A model generated the notes under the pieces. That model made no database searches, was not told the DNA's origin, and worked only from the letters and a program-made list of their open reading frames with translations. A DNA stretch of 64,000 nt. It comes from Algoriphagus litoralis (GTDB lineage: Bacteria; Bacteroidota; Bacteroidia; Cytophagales; Cyclobacteriaceae). This document shows positions 9,549-18,400 of the stretch, piece by piece. The stretch is taken from the NCBI RefSeq assembly GCF_003259255.1, contig NZ_QGOL01000013.1:140729-204728 (forward strand), read 5' to 3'. Position 1 is the stretch's first letter; each line of letters starts with the position of its first letter. Position numbers and translations under genes: made by a program.

Positions 9549-10325
9549 CTAGTTGGCCACAACTGCATTTTTCTCAGGCATTGCAAACAACTCATCATCC
9601 ATCGGCTCATCTATGAGAAATACATCAGAAAAGCTGACTTGGTATCGGATTCGCTTGGTAGAGTCATTTTCCAGCTGGTATCCCGTCATGACCCTTGGGA
9701 AAACCAATCCGCCTGCATCCCGATAATCTTCATACTTGAGTGCATTCATGGTTTGGTTGTTTTTATCATAAAAAGTCACCTTGTAGAGCAACCACGCCAG
9801 TTTCCCGCTTTCAGGATCGACCAGCATGTAATACTTGTCATCCGGACTATCGCCTACATTTTTATCAAAACTCACCTCGAAAGTCTCGAAAGACTGGCCA
9901 TTGAGCATGCGCGGGTCTACTTTTTGCACATTCACACCTGGGTCTGTGAAGATGTAGGGAATGGTATAGAAATAGAAGTAAAGGTTATGGTAGAATCTCA
10001 CTGAATTGCCCTGAAAAGCCTGTCTATTCGGGCTGATCCATACTTTCTCCCCATCGTTTCCGATTTGCCAGGTATCTGCATCGATCCGGACTTTGCGGTC
10101 GGTCAGGTTGATGTAATGATTTTCCCAAGCCAAATTAGTCTCATGGACCATGGCATAGGAGAAGGCTTTAGCATCGACCCATTTCTTCCAGTCACCATGC
10201 GCGTCGAGCAGTTTTTTAAATTCTTCAGGTTGCTCCAGTCTTGGGTCTGGAGTGGTGTCCTTTTGCTTACAGGCGAAGAAAAGACTAACGAGGATCAGGA
10301 TGGGGATGATTTTGGTGATTTTCAT
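9549..10325 (-). CDS. Predicted lipoprotein of the DUF6503-like family
   Basis: A 258-residue protein with a lipoprotein signal peptide (LVSLFFACKQ, lipid-modified Cys about residue 19). The mature part alternates aromatic beta strands (KVRIDADTWQIGNDGEKVWI, then YYMLVDPESGKLAWLLYK) in the pattern of LolA/outer-membrane lipoprotein-sorting-like beta sheets, and resembles secreted Bacteroidota proteins labelled DUF6503. No catalytic motif. Transcribed alone, leftward, with its promoter in the 187-bp region shared with the divergent PepSY gene. Function unknown. Confidence 0.65.
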   Translation of the reverse strand: MKITKIIPILILVSLFFACKQKDTTPDPRLEQPEEFKKLLDAHGDWKKWVDAKAFSYAMVHETNLAWENHYINLTDRKVRIDADTWQIGNDGEKVWISPNRQAFQGNSVRFYHNLYFYFYTIPYIFTDPGVNVQKVDPRMLNGQSFETFEVSFDKNVGDSPDDKYYMLVDPESGKLAWLLYKVTFYDKNNQTMNALKYEDYRDAGGLVFPRVMTGYQLENDSTKRIRYQVSFSDVFLIDEPMDDELFAMPEKNAVVAN

Positions 10326-10420
10326 AGGAGGTAATGATTCCGCTGGTAAGTTAAATACTTGTCAGAATTTTTTTCTGAAGGATATTTTTGATTCTATTAT
10401 GAATATTCAGTCTAAATAAA

Positions 10421-10448
10421 ATTATTTTGTAGAACCGTTCTAAATAAT
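10421..10448. promoter_or_regulatory. Palindromic operator candidate upstream of the PepSY gene
   Basis: Centre TAGAAC-C-GTTCTA (10430-10442) is a perfect 6-bp inverted repeat around one base, and the flanks ATTATTT and AAATAAT extend the symmetry. This has the size and AT-rich flanks of Fur- or DtxR-type metal operators. It lies between the divergent lipoprotein and PepSY genes, about 20 bp before a TACTTTTG -7 box. Confidence 0.5.
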
Positions 10449-10460
10449 GAATCCCCTTTT

Positions 10461-10468
10461 TACTTTTG
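10461..10468 (+). promoter_or_regulatory. Putative -7 box for the PepSY gene
   Basis: TACTTTTG matches TAnnTTTG and lies 45 bp before the ATG at 10513. The palindrome at 10430-10442 sits where a repressor would cover the upstream part of this promoter. Confidence 0.45.
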
Positions 10469-10512
10469 TACCAATTCTTATTCTAAGAGCAACACGTTAA
10501 CTCAACGCCATC

Positions 10513-11727
10513 ATGTGGAAGCCCATCCGGAAATTTTTGAATGACATCCATCTTTACGCAGGTTTGATATCCGGCTTAATTGTTATTGCGGTCTGCCTCA
10601 GCGGAACGATTTACGTTTACAATACTGAGATCCGGGAAACTGCTGATTCCGAGCGTTATTTTGTCGAGGCTTCCGGTGAAATGAAGACATTGGATGAGTT
10701 AAAAAGCATGGTGGAAACTGAATTACAAGGTGAGGTAGTCAGTGCCAACGTCTTTCAGGCAGAAGACCGTAGCGTACAGTTCGGTGTCAAAACAGCGGGA
10801 GCAGAGCGACCTACTACCTTTTATGTCAATCCATATTCAGGAGAAATCCTAGCAAACAATACGGAGAAAACGGGAGCAGAGAAGTTTATGGGCTACATGT
10901 TTTCACTTCACCGCTGGTTGCTCTTAAATGAAATTGAAGAGCCAATCCTGGAGTCCATGAGTAATCAGGAGTTGGGTCGATTTATCAATGGAGTTGCCAC
11001 TTTGCTGTTTTTATTGGGGGTGATTACCGGGATTTTTATCTGGTTTCCTCAGAAAGTCAAAAACTGGAAGCAGGGTCTTAAAATCAAATGGTCCGGCAAT
11101 TGGAAGCGGGTCAATCACGATTTGCACAATACATTGGCCTTCTACTCGCTTGTGGTCTTATTTATCATGGCAGTGACTGGACCTTTCTGGTCCTACCAAT
11201 GGTATAGAGAGGGATGGCAGAAGACATTTGACACCTATCAGGCTCCCCGCGGAGAGAATGCAGGTGGAGGCCAAGAGGAAAAACCTAAAGAGGAAATACC
11301 TGCAGAGCCGGTTTTTATCTCTCTGGATCAAGTGGTGGCCAAAAGTAATTCGGAACTGAGCTATCCAGGTAATTTGAGGATTTCTCTTCCTTCCAAGCCA
11401 GGAGGGGATCTATCTGTCAGCAAGTCAAGAACGGGCTTTTTTGCAAAAGCAGGAGCGGATCAGCTAAGTTTAAATCCTTCGACTTTGGAAGTAAAAGAGG
11501 CAAAATTGTTTGCAGATCTTCCAGTCAGACAGCAAATCGGCAGATCGGTCAAGGCGCTTCACACAGGGGAAATCTTCGGTCAATTCACCAAGTTTATCTG
11601 GTTTGTGGCTTGTCTGATTGCTACTTCTTTGCCTATCACTGGAACGCTGATCTGGTGGAATAAGCGGAAAAAGAAGAAAACGTCAAAGGCAAAAACGCCG
11701 GTAACTACTATGGCCGAAATGGCATAA
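10513..11727 (+). CDS. PepSY-associated transmembrane protein
   Basis: A 404-residue inner-membrane protein with four main hydrophobic spans: about 14-36 (LYAGLISGLIVIAVCLSGTI), 155-176, 212-232 and 358-380. The N-terminal WKPIRKFLNDIHLYAGL and the periplasmic stretch holding FSLHRWLL with conserved histidines are typical of the PepSY_TM (DUF337/PiuB) family. Such proteins are usually iron- or copper-regulated and linked to siderophore use, some acting as ferric-siderophore reductases. No TonB receptor is adjacent. The palindrome in its promoter agrees with metal control, but this is inference. A hairpin with T run follows the gene. Confidence 0.85.
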   Translation: MWKPIRKFLNDIHLYAGLISGLIVIAVCLSGTIYVYNTEIRETADSERYFVEASGEMKTLDELKSMVETELQGEVVSANVFQAEDRSVQFGVKTAGAERPTTFYVNPYSGEILANNTEKTGAEKFMGYMFSLHRWLLLNEIEEPILESMSNQELGRFINGVATLLFLLGVITGIFIWFPQKVKNWKQGLKIKWSGNWKRVNHDLHNTLAFYSLVVLFIMAVTGPFWSYQWYREGWQKTFDTYQAPRGENAGGGQEEKPKEEIPAEPVFISLDQVVAKSNSELSYPGNLRISLPSKPGGDLSVSKSRTGFFAKAGADQLSLNPSTLEVKEAKLFADLPVRQQIGRSVKALHTGEIFGQFTKFIWFVACLIATSLPITGTLIWWNKRKKKKTSKAKTPVTTMAEMA

Positions 11728-11746
11728 ACATAAGTTTCAATTTTTG

Positions 11747-11785
11747 AAAAAAAAGGCTTCTGGGATTTCCGGAAGTCTTTTTTTG
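11747..11785 (+). terminator. Rho-independent terminator of the PepSY gene
   Basis: An A-rich arm with GGCTTC pairs (one G-U) with GAAGTC plus a seven-T run ending near 11785, about 20-60 bp after the stop codon. Confidence 0.7.
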
Positions 11786-12114
11786 TTTGTCGTAGAAAAA
11801 TTTTTCCCTGAATCATTTCTTTCAGATTTCCTCAGAAAACGACACAGATATTCCCAGATTTCATTTACTGGTTAAAAACTAAAAGCTTTAGTTTTTCTCA
11901 GTGTTCTCAAAAACGTTTGAAAAAGCATTTGGGAATGCAGTTCTATTTACTTTAGTGAAAGTCAATACCCCTCCCTCTTTTTTCTCTATAGTAAAAAAAA
12001 TCTCACTGTTGGGACGAATGTTCACAGATCTAATTTGCGGAACTTTGAGGCCTTCTTGGTTAAAAAAACAGCCAGGGTAGGTAAACCTCAATTGTTAAAC
12101 CGTATTTTGCTATC
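11786..12114. other. Non-coding spacer with an AT-rich perfect palindrome
   Basis: No credible gene. It holds the 23-nt palindrome AAAAACTAAA-AGC-TTTAGTTTTT (11874-11896), which may act as a weak bidirectional terminator or a protein-binding site, and must carry the promoter of the glycosidase gene. A near-consensus TATTTTG lies just before the start codon at 12115. Confidence 0.4.
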
Positions 12115-13227
12115 ATGACCCAAAATACAAGCAAACTATTCCTCGCGGCTTTATTATTAGTTTTGAGCAATCTGACTTTTGCCCAGCAAAAAGCCTGGAT
12201 GCTTGGCCCGTTCGAACGGCCCGAAAATGCCAAGCCGATCATTTCCCCGATTTCAGATACACAGTTTCTGGATCCGATGTCCGGCAAAACGGTCAATTGG
12301 GAATCGATGGCGACCTTCAATCCCGCAGCGATTGTCCGAAACGGTCAAGTTCATGTAATCTATCGCGCCGAAGAAAAGCTCGGAGAAAAAGAGATCGGAG
12401 GTCATACTTCCCGGTTAGGAATGGCGACTTCATCGGACGGATTTCAGTTTGAGCGTGAAAAAGTTCCTTTTTTCTATCCTCAGGCTGATTCCCAAAAGGA
12501 ATTTGAGTGGACAGGCGGAACCGAGGACCCGAGAATCGTGGAGACTGAGGAGGGACTGTTTGTCCTGACCTATACCCAATGGAACCGCGAGGTCCCCCGA
12601 CTGGCCGTGGCCACTTCACGTGATCTGAAAACATGGGAAAAGCACGGTCCGATCTTCCAGGAATGGAAGGATGGAAAATACCACCATGTCGAGTCAAAAT
12701 CCGGTGCTATCGTCACCGAATTGAAAGACGGAAAGCTGGTTGCAGCTAAAATCAAGGGAAAATATTGGATGTATTACGGTGTGCCGCACATCTGGCTTGC
12801 CACTTCTGATGACTTGGTAAACTGGGTTCCAGTCGAAAATCACGAGGGCAACCGGGTTCCGGTCTTGAGTCCGCGTCCCGGATTCTTTGACTCTTGGTTG
12901 GTGGAAGCTGGTCCACCGCCACTGTTGACCAAAGATGGAATCGTGGTACTTTATAATGCCGGAAACTCTCAGCAGGTTGGTGTGAAGAATCTTGGAAATC
13001 GTGTTTATACAGGAGGGCAGGCCCTTTTTGATGCTTCGGAACCCTGGAAACTTTTGGATCGGGTGACTGCACCCTTCATTCAACCCGAATTGCCTTTTGA
13101 GAAATCTGGACAATATCCCGAGGGGACGACTTTTCTGGAAGGCTTGGTCTATTTTCAGGGAAAATGGCTGCTGTATTATGGAACTGCCGACAGCATGGTG
13201 GGAGTGGTCAGTGCTCCGGCGAAGTGA
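12115..13227 (+). CDS. Secreted glycoside hydrolase/phosphorylase of the GH130 type
   Basis: A 370-residue protein with a signal peptide (LLVLSNLTFAQ) and a five-bladed beta-propeller sequence pattern. GH130-like signatures: FNPAAIVRNGQVHVIYRAEE (about 67-86), SRLGMATSSDGF (about 99-110), GGTEDPRIVE (about 128-137) and repeated YTQW / LATSDDL blade motifs. GH130 enzymes cleave beta-1,4- or beta-1,2-mannosidic links, either by phosphorolysis in the cytoplasm or by hydrolysis outside it. Secretion favours a hydrolase here. The catalytic Asp should be in TEDPR. GH43 is the alternative. No polysaccharide-use genes lie next to it. Confidence 0.75.
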   Translation: MTQNTSKLFLAALLLVLSNLTFAQQKAWMLGPFERPENAKPIISPISDTQFLDPMSGKTVNWESMATFNPAAIVRNGQVHVIYRAEEKLGEKEIGGHTSRLGMATSSDGFQFEREKVPFFYPQADSQKEFEWTGGTEDPRIVETEEGLFVLTYTQWNREVPRLAVATSRDLKTWEKHGPIFQEWKDGKYHHVESKSGAIVTELKDGKLVAAKIKGKYWMYYGVPHIWLATSDDLVNWVPVENHEGNRVPVLSPRPGFFDSWLVEAGPPPLLTKDGIVVLYNAGNSQQVGVKNLGNRVYTGGQALFDASEPWKLLDRVTAPFIQPELPFEKSGQYPEGTTFLEGLVYFQGKWLLYYGTADSMVGVVSAPAK

Positions 13228-13230
13228 AAA

Positions 13231-13247
13231 GTTAAGTGAATCTTAAG
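13231..13247 (+). promoter_or_regulatory. TTAAG direct repeat upstream of the response regulator gene
   Basis: GTTAAG (13231) and CTTAAG (13242) start 11 bp apart, the spacing of the half-sites bound by OmpR/PhoB-type regulators. The same motif at the same period precedes the efflux gene (15365-15403), so the regulator encoded at 13306 probably binds both. Confidence 0.6.
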
Positions 13248-13305
13248 GCTTCAAATCGTTGTTTTCTCGTTGGATTTTCAAATTTTGTTGCCGTAAATCC
13301 ATTTT

Positions 13306-13974
13306 ATGCGCATTCTGATAGTAGAAGATGAGCCCGGAATATCCAATTTCCTCAAGCAAGGATTGGAAGAGGAGGCATTTGCCGTAGATGTGGCGGACAA
13401 TGGAAAAGAGGGGCTGGAGCTGGCGCTTTCTGGCAATTACGATTTGCTTTTGCTCGACTGGATGCTTCCCGGCATCAGCGGCATCGAGCTCACCCGTCAG
13501 TTTCGGAAAGACTTCCCACAGACGCCGATCATTTTTCTTACTGCCAAAGACACGGTAGACGAGACGGTATTCGGTCTCCAATCGGGAGCCAATGACTACA
13601 TCAAAAAGCCATTCCATTTTGAAGAATTGCTGGTGCGAATCCGGGTTCAGCTCCGCGGGAAAACGGATTCGGAGGAGAAACTGAGTCTGGGGCCAATTTC
13701 AATTTTCCCAGATCGGCATCTGGTCCTGAATGGAGAAGAAGAGATTCAGCTTACGCAAAAGGAATTTGCACTGCTGGAATATCTCGTCCGAAACAAAAAC
13801 AAGGTGTGCCGCCGAACCCGGATCATCGAAAGTGTCTGGGATATTCACTTTGAATACAATACCGGTGTGATCGATGTCTTTATCAACTCGCTCCGCAAAA
13901 AGCTCAATCTACACATTGATGAGGATTACATTCAGACCATCCGTGGAGTCGGCTATATGGCTAAAGATCTATAA
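13306..13974 (+). CDS. OmpR/PhoB-family response regulator of the metal efflux system
   Basis: A 222-residue two-domain regulator. The receiver domain (about 1-115) shows the acidic pair ED in LIVEDEPG, the phosphoacceptor Asp51 in LLLDWMLPG, Thr in FLTAKD and Lys in KKPFHFEELL. The C-terminal winged-helix domain (about 125-220) has the usual LTQKEFALLEYL and YIQTIRGVGYM. It is followed after 15 bp by its kinase and then by a heavy-metal RND pump, the arrangement of CusRS/CzcRS systems. Predicted role: activate the efflux operon in response to metal stress. TTAAG repeats at 11-bp period lie upstream of both transcription units. Confidence 0.93.
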   Translation: MRILIVEDEPGISNFLKQGLEEEAFAVDVADNGKEGLELALSGNYDLLLLDWMLPGISGIELTRQFRKDFPQTPIIFLTAKDTVDETVFGLQSGANDYIKKPFHFEELLVRIRVQLRGKTDSEEKLSLGPISIFPDRHLVLNGEEEIQLTQKEFALLEYLVRNKNKVCRRTRIIESVWDIHFEYNTGVIDVFINSLRKKLNLHIDEDYIQTIRGVGYMAKDL

Positions 13975-13989
13975 ATACAGTCAAGAACG

Positions 13990-15369
13990 ATGAAACTGGC
14001 CTATAAAGAGCGAATCGCAACCCGACTTACCCTAGTGACGGCACTGATCATTTTGGTGGTTTTTGCGGTGATTTACCTTGTAGCCAACGTGACTGTCGTG
14101 AGGAATATAGATCGCGAACTAGGGCTGGAAACGGACAAGCATAAAGGCGAGATCTTCATGGTCAATGGAGAAATTCGGTTTTTGCACAAGGACGAATGGC
14201 AGGAGATGGAGCACAGCCAGATTCAGCTTAATCCGATTTTTATCGAGATCGTCGACCTGGAAGGCAAATCCATGGATCGATCCCCTAATCTTCGTGAAAA
14301 TCACCTTAGTTTTTCTCCAGAAAAATCGGCAGAAAAAGAAGCCTGGACCCTGAAAATCGGTGCCAGTGAAGTACGACAGATGCAGATTCCGCTCTTCAAT
14401 GCCGGTAAACTTGAAGGTTACCTCTTGTTGGCCAAGTCATTTGAGGATTCACGGGAGCTCCTGAATAATCTCCGCAATGTCCTGTTGATCCTCTATCCGA
14501 TTATTTTGCTTTCGCTCTTTCTTACCATGCGATATCTCGCCGGAAAAAGCATCGAGCCGATCCAAGCCATCATCCGAAAAACCAACCAAATCACCCAAAA
14601 TAATATCAACGAGCGTGTGCCTGAGGCAGATCCCAACGATGAAATCGGCCAACTCACCCGGTCGATCAATGAACTCCTGCAACGCTTGGAATCCTCCCTG
14701 AACCGTGAAAAACAATTTACCTCAGATGCTTCTCATGAATTGAGGACGCCACTTTCTGTACTGAGAGGAACTTTGGAAGTGCTGATTCGCAAGCCAAGGA
14801 CAGCGGAAGAATATGTGGAAAAGATCAAAACCTCCCTTGCCAGCATCGATCGCATGTCGGCGACGATCGATCAGCTTTTGGCTTTGGCGCGGGAGGAAAA
14901 AGGGAAAAATCTCGTCAAGGAAGAATTGGAGCTCATTACATTTTTGGAGGAAATCACCGATCAAACAGCCACTGAGCAGGGGCGGAAGATCACCTTCCAA
15001 TCCCTCTCCGGAATCCCGATCTACGTCAAAGTCAATGAAAAGTCCCTTCAGATGATGTTGAGTAACCTGATCCAAAATGCAATCAAGTATTCCGATTTCG
15101 AATCTGAGGTATTGGTGCGAACAGGGGTCGAAAACAAAATTCCCTTCATTGAAATTTGCGACAAAGGGGTAGGGATATCTCCTATCCATTTGGAGCGAAT
15201 TTTCGATCCGTTTTTTCGGGAAAAAGAAGCAATCGACCGCTTGATTCCTGGTACGGGACTAGGATTGGCCATTGTGAAGAAACTTGCTCAGGAATCTGCA
15301 ATCAAGATTTCTGTAGTCAGTGAAAAGGGACAAGGAAGTACGTTTAGACTCGATTTTCCCCTTTCTTAA
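13990..15369 (+). CDS. Sensor histidine kinase of the metal efflux system
   Basis: A 459-residue membrane kinase: transmembrane segment about 14-36, periplasmic sensor about 37-157, second span about 158-180, HAMP domain (about 180-235), dimerisation domain with SDASHELRTPLS (phosphorylated His about residue 249), and an ATPase domain with N box (LIQNAIKYS), G1 (EICDKGVGI), F box (DPFFRE) and G2 (PGTGLGLAIVKKL). CusS/CzcS-like by context. The periplasmic domain has no obvious metal-binding His/Met cluster, so the ligand is not clear. 15 bp from the regulator gene and 72 bp before the pump gene. Confidence 0.93.
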   Translation: MKLAYKERIATRLTLVTALIILVVFAVIYLVANVTVVRNIDRELGLETDKHKGEIFMVNGEIRFLHKDEWQEMEHSQIQLNPIFIEIVDLEGKSMDRSPNLRENHLSFSPEKSAEKEAWTLKIGASEVRQMQIPLFNAGKLEGYLLLAKSFEDSRELLNNLRNVLLILYPIILLSLFLTMRYLAGKSIEPIQAIIRKTNQITQNNINERVPEADPNDEIGQLTRSINELLQRLESSLNREKQFTSDASHELRTPLSVLRGTLEVLIRKPRTAEEYVEKIKTSLASIDRMSATIDQLLALAREEKGKNLVKEELELITFLEEITDQTATEQGRKITFQSLSGIPIYVKVNEKSLQMMLSNLIQNAIKYSDFESEVLVRTGVENKIPFIEICDKGVGISPIHLERIFDPFFREKEAIDRLIPGTGLGLAIVKKLAQESAIKISVVSEKGQGSTFRLDFPLS

Positions 15370-15403
15370 GCAAATCTTAAGAATCCCCTAAGGCAGGATT
15401 AAG
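15365..15403 (+). promoter_or_regulatory. Four TTAAG-like half-sites at exact 11-bp period before the efflux gene
   Basis: CTTAAG at 15365, CTTAAG at 15376, CCTAAG at 15387 and ATTAAG at 15398: starts are 11, 11 and 11 bp apart, so all lie on one face of the helix. This is the expected layout for a phosphorylated OmpR-type dimer array. The first copy overlaps the kinase stop codon. The pump gene starts 39 bp after the last copy. Confidence 0.65.
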
Positions 15404-15441
15404 GCTGAACTCAGACCTTCGGGTTTAAATTCTACAAGTTC

Positions 15442-18400
15442 ATGCTAGACCGCATTATCCAATGGAGTATTGGCAACAAGCTCATCATTTTCATTTTTAT
15501 TGCCGTTTGGTTGGGTTTTGGGATTTACGCCCTCTCCAATTTGCCCATCGGAGCCGTACCCGACGTCACCAATAACCAAGTCCAAGTCATCACCACTTCC
15601 CGCAATCTGGCTACTGAGGATGTGGAAAAATACCTCACCTATCCGGTAGAGCTGGAGATGGCCAACCTCCCTGGGGTGAAGGAAATCAGGTCGGTTTCCA
15701 AGTTTGGACTCTCGGTGGTGACCATAGTTTTCGAAGAAGAGTTGGGGACCTACCTACCCCGTCAGCTGATTTCTGAGCGCTTGATAATGGCACAGGAGCG
15801 GATTCCGCAGGGTTTTGGGACTCCATTTATGGGGCCGATTTCTACAGGATTGGGAGAGATCTACCAATACGTCATTGATGTCAAGCCCGGATATGAAGAC
15901 AAGTATTCGATCACTGACCTGCGCACCATTCAGGACTGGGTGGTTCGGAGACAATTGGCCGGAATTCAGGGAGTAGTCGAAATCAATACTTGGGGTGGAT
16001 TTCTCAAGCAATACGAAGTAGCAATCAATCCTGACCGGCTGAAGGGGATGGATATCAATCTTGCTTCGGTCTATGAGGTTTTGAGTAAAAATAATTCTGT
16101 CGCTGGAGGAAGCTATATCGAAAAGACCAACGAAAGCTTTTTCATCCGTGGAGAAGGTTTGGTGACGAGTCTGGAGGATATAGGCAATATCGTAGTGGAT
16201 GTCAGAAATGGCACCCCTGTTTTCATTCGGGATATTGCTGAAGTCAGATTTGGACATGCCAATCGATTTGGAGCAATCACTGCCAACGGGGAGGGAGAAA
16301 AAGTATTGGGGCAGGTCATGATGCTCAAAGGAGCGGATGGCAAAGGAACCATCGATCGTGTCAAAGCACGGATCGCCGAAATGGAAAATACGCTACCTGA
16401 AGGGGTGGTGATCAACGGCTTTTTGGATCGGTCCGAACTGATCGATCGGACGACCTTTACCATTGCGGAGAACCTTATTTTGGGCTGCTTGATTGTGGTT
16501 TTTGTCGTGGTCCTGCTGCTCGGCAACTTTCGATCCGGCTTGGTAGTGGCTTCGGTGATCCCTTTGAGTTTACTTTTTGCGCTTTCGCTGATGTACATCT
16601 TCGGTGTCGATGCCAACTTGATGAGTTTGGGAGCGATTGATTTTGGAATTATTATCGATGGTGCGGTGATCATCGTCGAGTACATTGCTTACCGATTTAC
16701 CCGATCTACGGAGCTTTTTCAGGGACTTAGTAAAAGTGAAAAACAGATCGAGAAAGATAAAATCGCATTCTCTGGGGCTTCCAAGATGATGCATTCGGCG
16801 ATTTTTGGGCAGATCATCATCATTATTGTATTTATTCCCATTCTTTCACTTTCTGGAGTAGAAGGGAAAATGTTCCGACCTATGGCTGAAGTGTTCAGCT
16901 TTGCCCTCATCGGTGCGATGATTTTGGGTTTGACTTATGTACCGGTAGTATCCTCACTTTTCCTCAAATCAGAAGCACCTGGACCCAGAAATGTGTCTGT
17001 CCGCCTGATTAATTTCCTGAACAAAATCTATGAGCCTACGCTGAATTGGGCTTTGAAGCATTCCAAAGCTGTATTGGCTGGAGCAGCTGCGATTCTTATC
17101 GCTGCATTTGCACTTTTTTCAACCATGGGATCTGAGTTTGTCCCAACTCTGGATGAAGGGGACTTTGTCATTCAGCCGGTGTTGAAGACTGGGACCACGC
17201 TTTCCAATACGGTCGAAACGGTGACCAAAATGGAAGAGATTCTGATGAAATTCCCTGAAGTGAATCAGGTCGTCACCCGAATCGGTGCAGCCGAAATCCC
17301 CACTGACCCCATGTCTATGGAGGAAAGTGATGTGATTGTGACGCTGCATCCTCCCTCTGAATGGACGACTGTCGAGACCAAAGATGAATTGGCCGAGGAG
17401 TTTAAAATAGCACTGGAAGCGATCCCTGGATTGGATTTTGAGTTTACCCAGCCGATCGAGATGCGATTCAATGAATTGATTACTGGTGTCCGGGCAGATT
17501 TGGCGATCAAGGTTTTTGGAGAAGATTTGGAGGTCTTGCTGGAGACAGCAGAGGAAATAGAGGCTGCCATTCAAGGCGTAGAGGGTGCCGCTGACATTAT
17601 TCTGGAGAAAGTCGATGGCCTTCCTCAGATGAAAATCGAATACGACCGCGCCAAGATTGCCAAGTATGGCTTGAATGTGGAAGACTTGAATCAGGTCGTT
17701 ACCATGGGTTTTGCAGGATTGAGTACAGGGACGGTTTTCGAAGGTGAAAAACAGTTTGACTTAGTCGTACGGTTTGCGGAGCCTTTCCGCAAGGATATCA
17801 TTCATCTCGAAAACGCCTCCATCCAAGTTCCTACAGGAGGAAGTGTTCCCCTTCACGAATTAGCCAAAATCTCCTATACCAAAGGCCCAGCCAAGATCTC
17901 CAGAGACAACACTCAGCGGCGGATCGTGATCGGGGTGAATGTACGTAACCGAGATCTGCAGTCCGTGGTCGATGACATCCAGGGGATTGTCTCGAAGATC
18001 AACATTCCGGAAGGCTATCGGGTGGATTATGGGGGGCAGTTTGAAAACTTGCAGCAAGCCCGAAACCGCTTGATGATTGCCGTTCCTGTGGCCCTTATTC
18101 TGATTTTTATCCTGTTGTATTTCGCGTTTTCCTCTTCCCGGGATGCCTTTATGATTTATACCGCAATTCCCTTTTCGGCAATTGGCGGAATCCTGCTCCT
18201 GTGGATCAGAGATATGCCTTTTAGTATTTCTGCAGGTGTGGGTTTCATTGCACTCTTTGGCATCGCCGTCCTCAATGGGATCGTCATGATCGAACACTTC
18301 AAATCTATGAAAGACAAATTCACTTCCATCCGGGAGCTCGTGATCGTGGGTGCCAAAGAGCGATTGCGTCCGGTTTTGCTGACTGCTTCGGCTGCTGCGC

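Noticed and set aside
11888..12091. Minus-strand open frame of 67 codons in the PepSY-GH130 spacer
   Set aside because: No similarity to known families, no promoter or coupling, lies in an AT-rich spacer over a palindrome.
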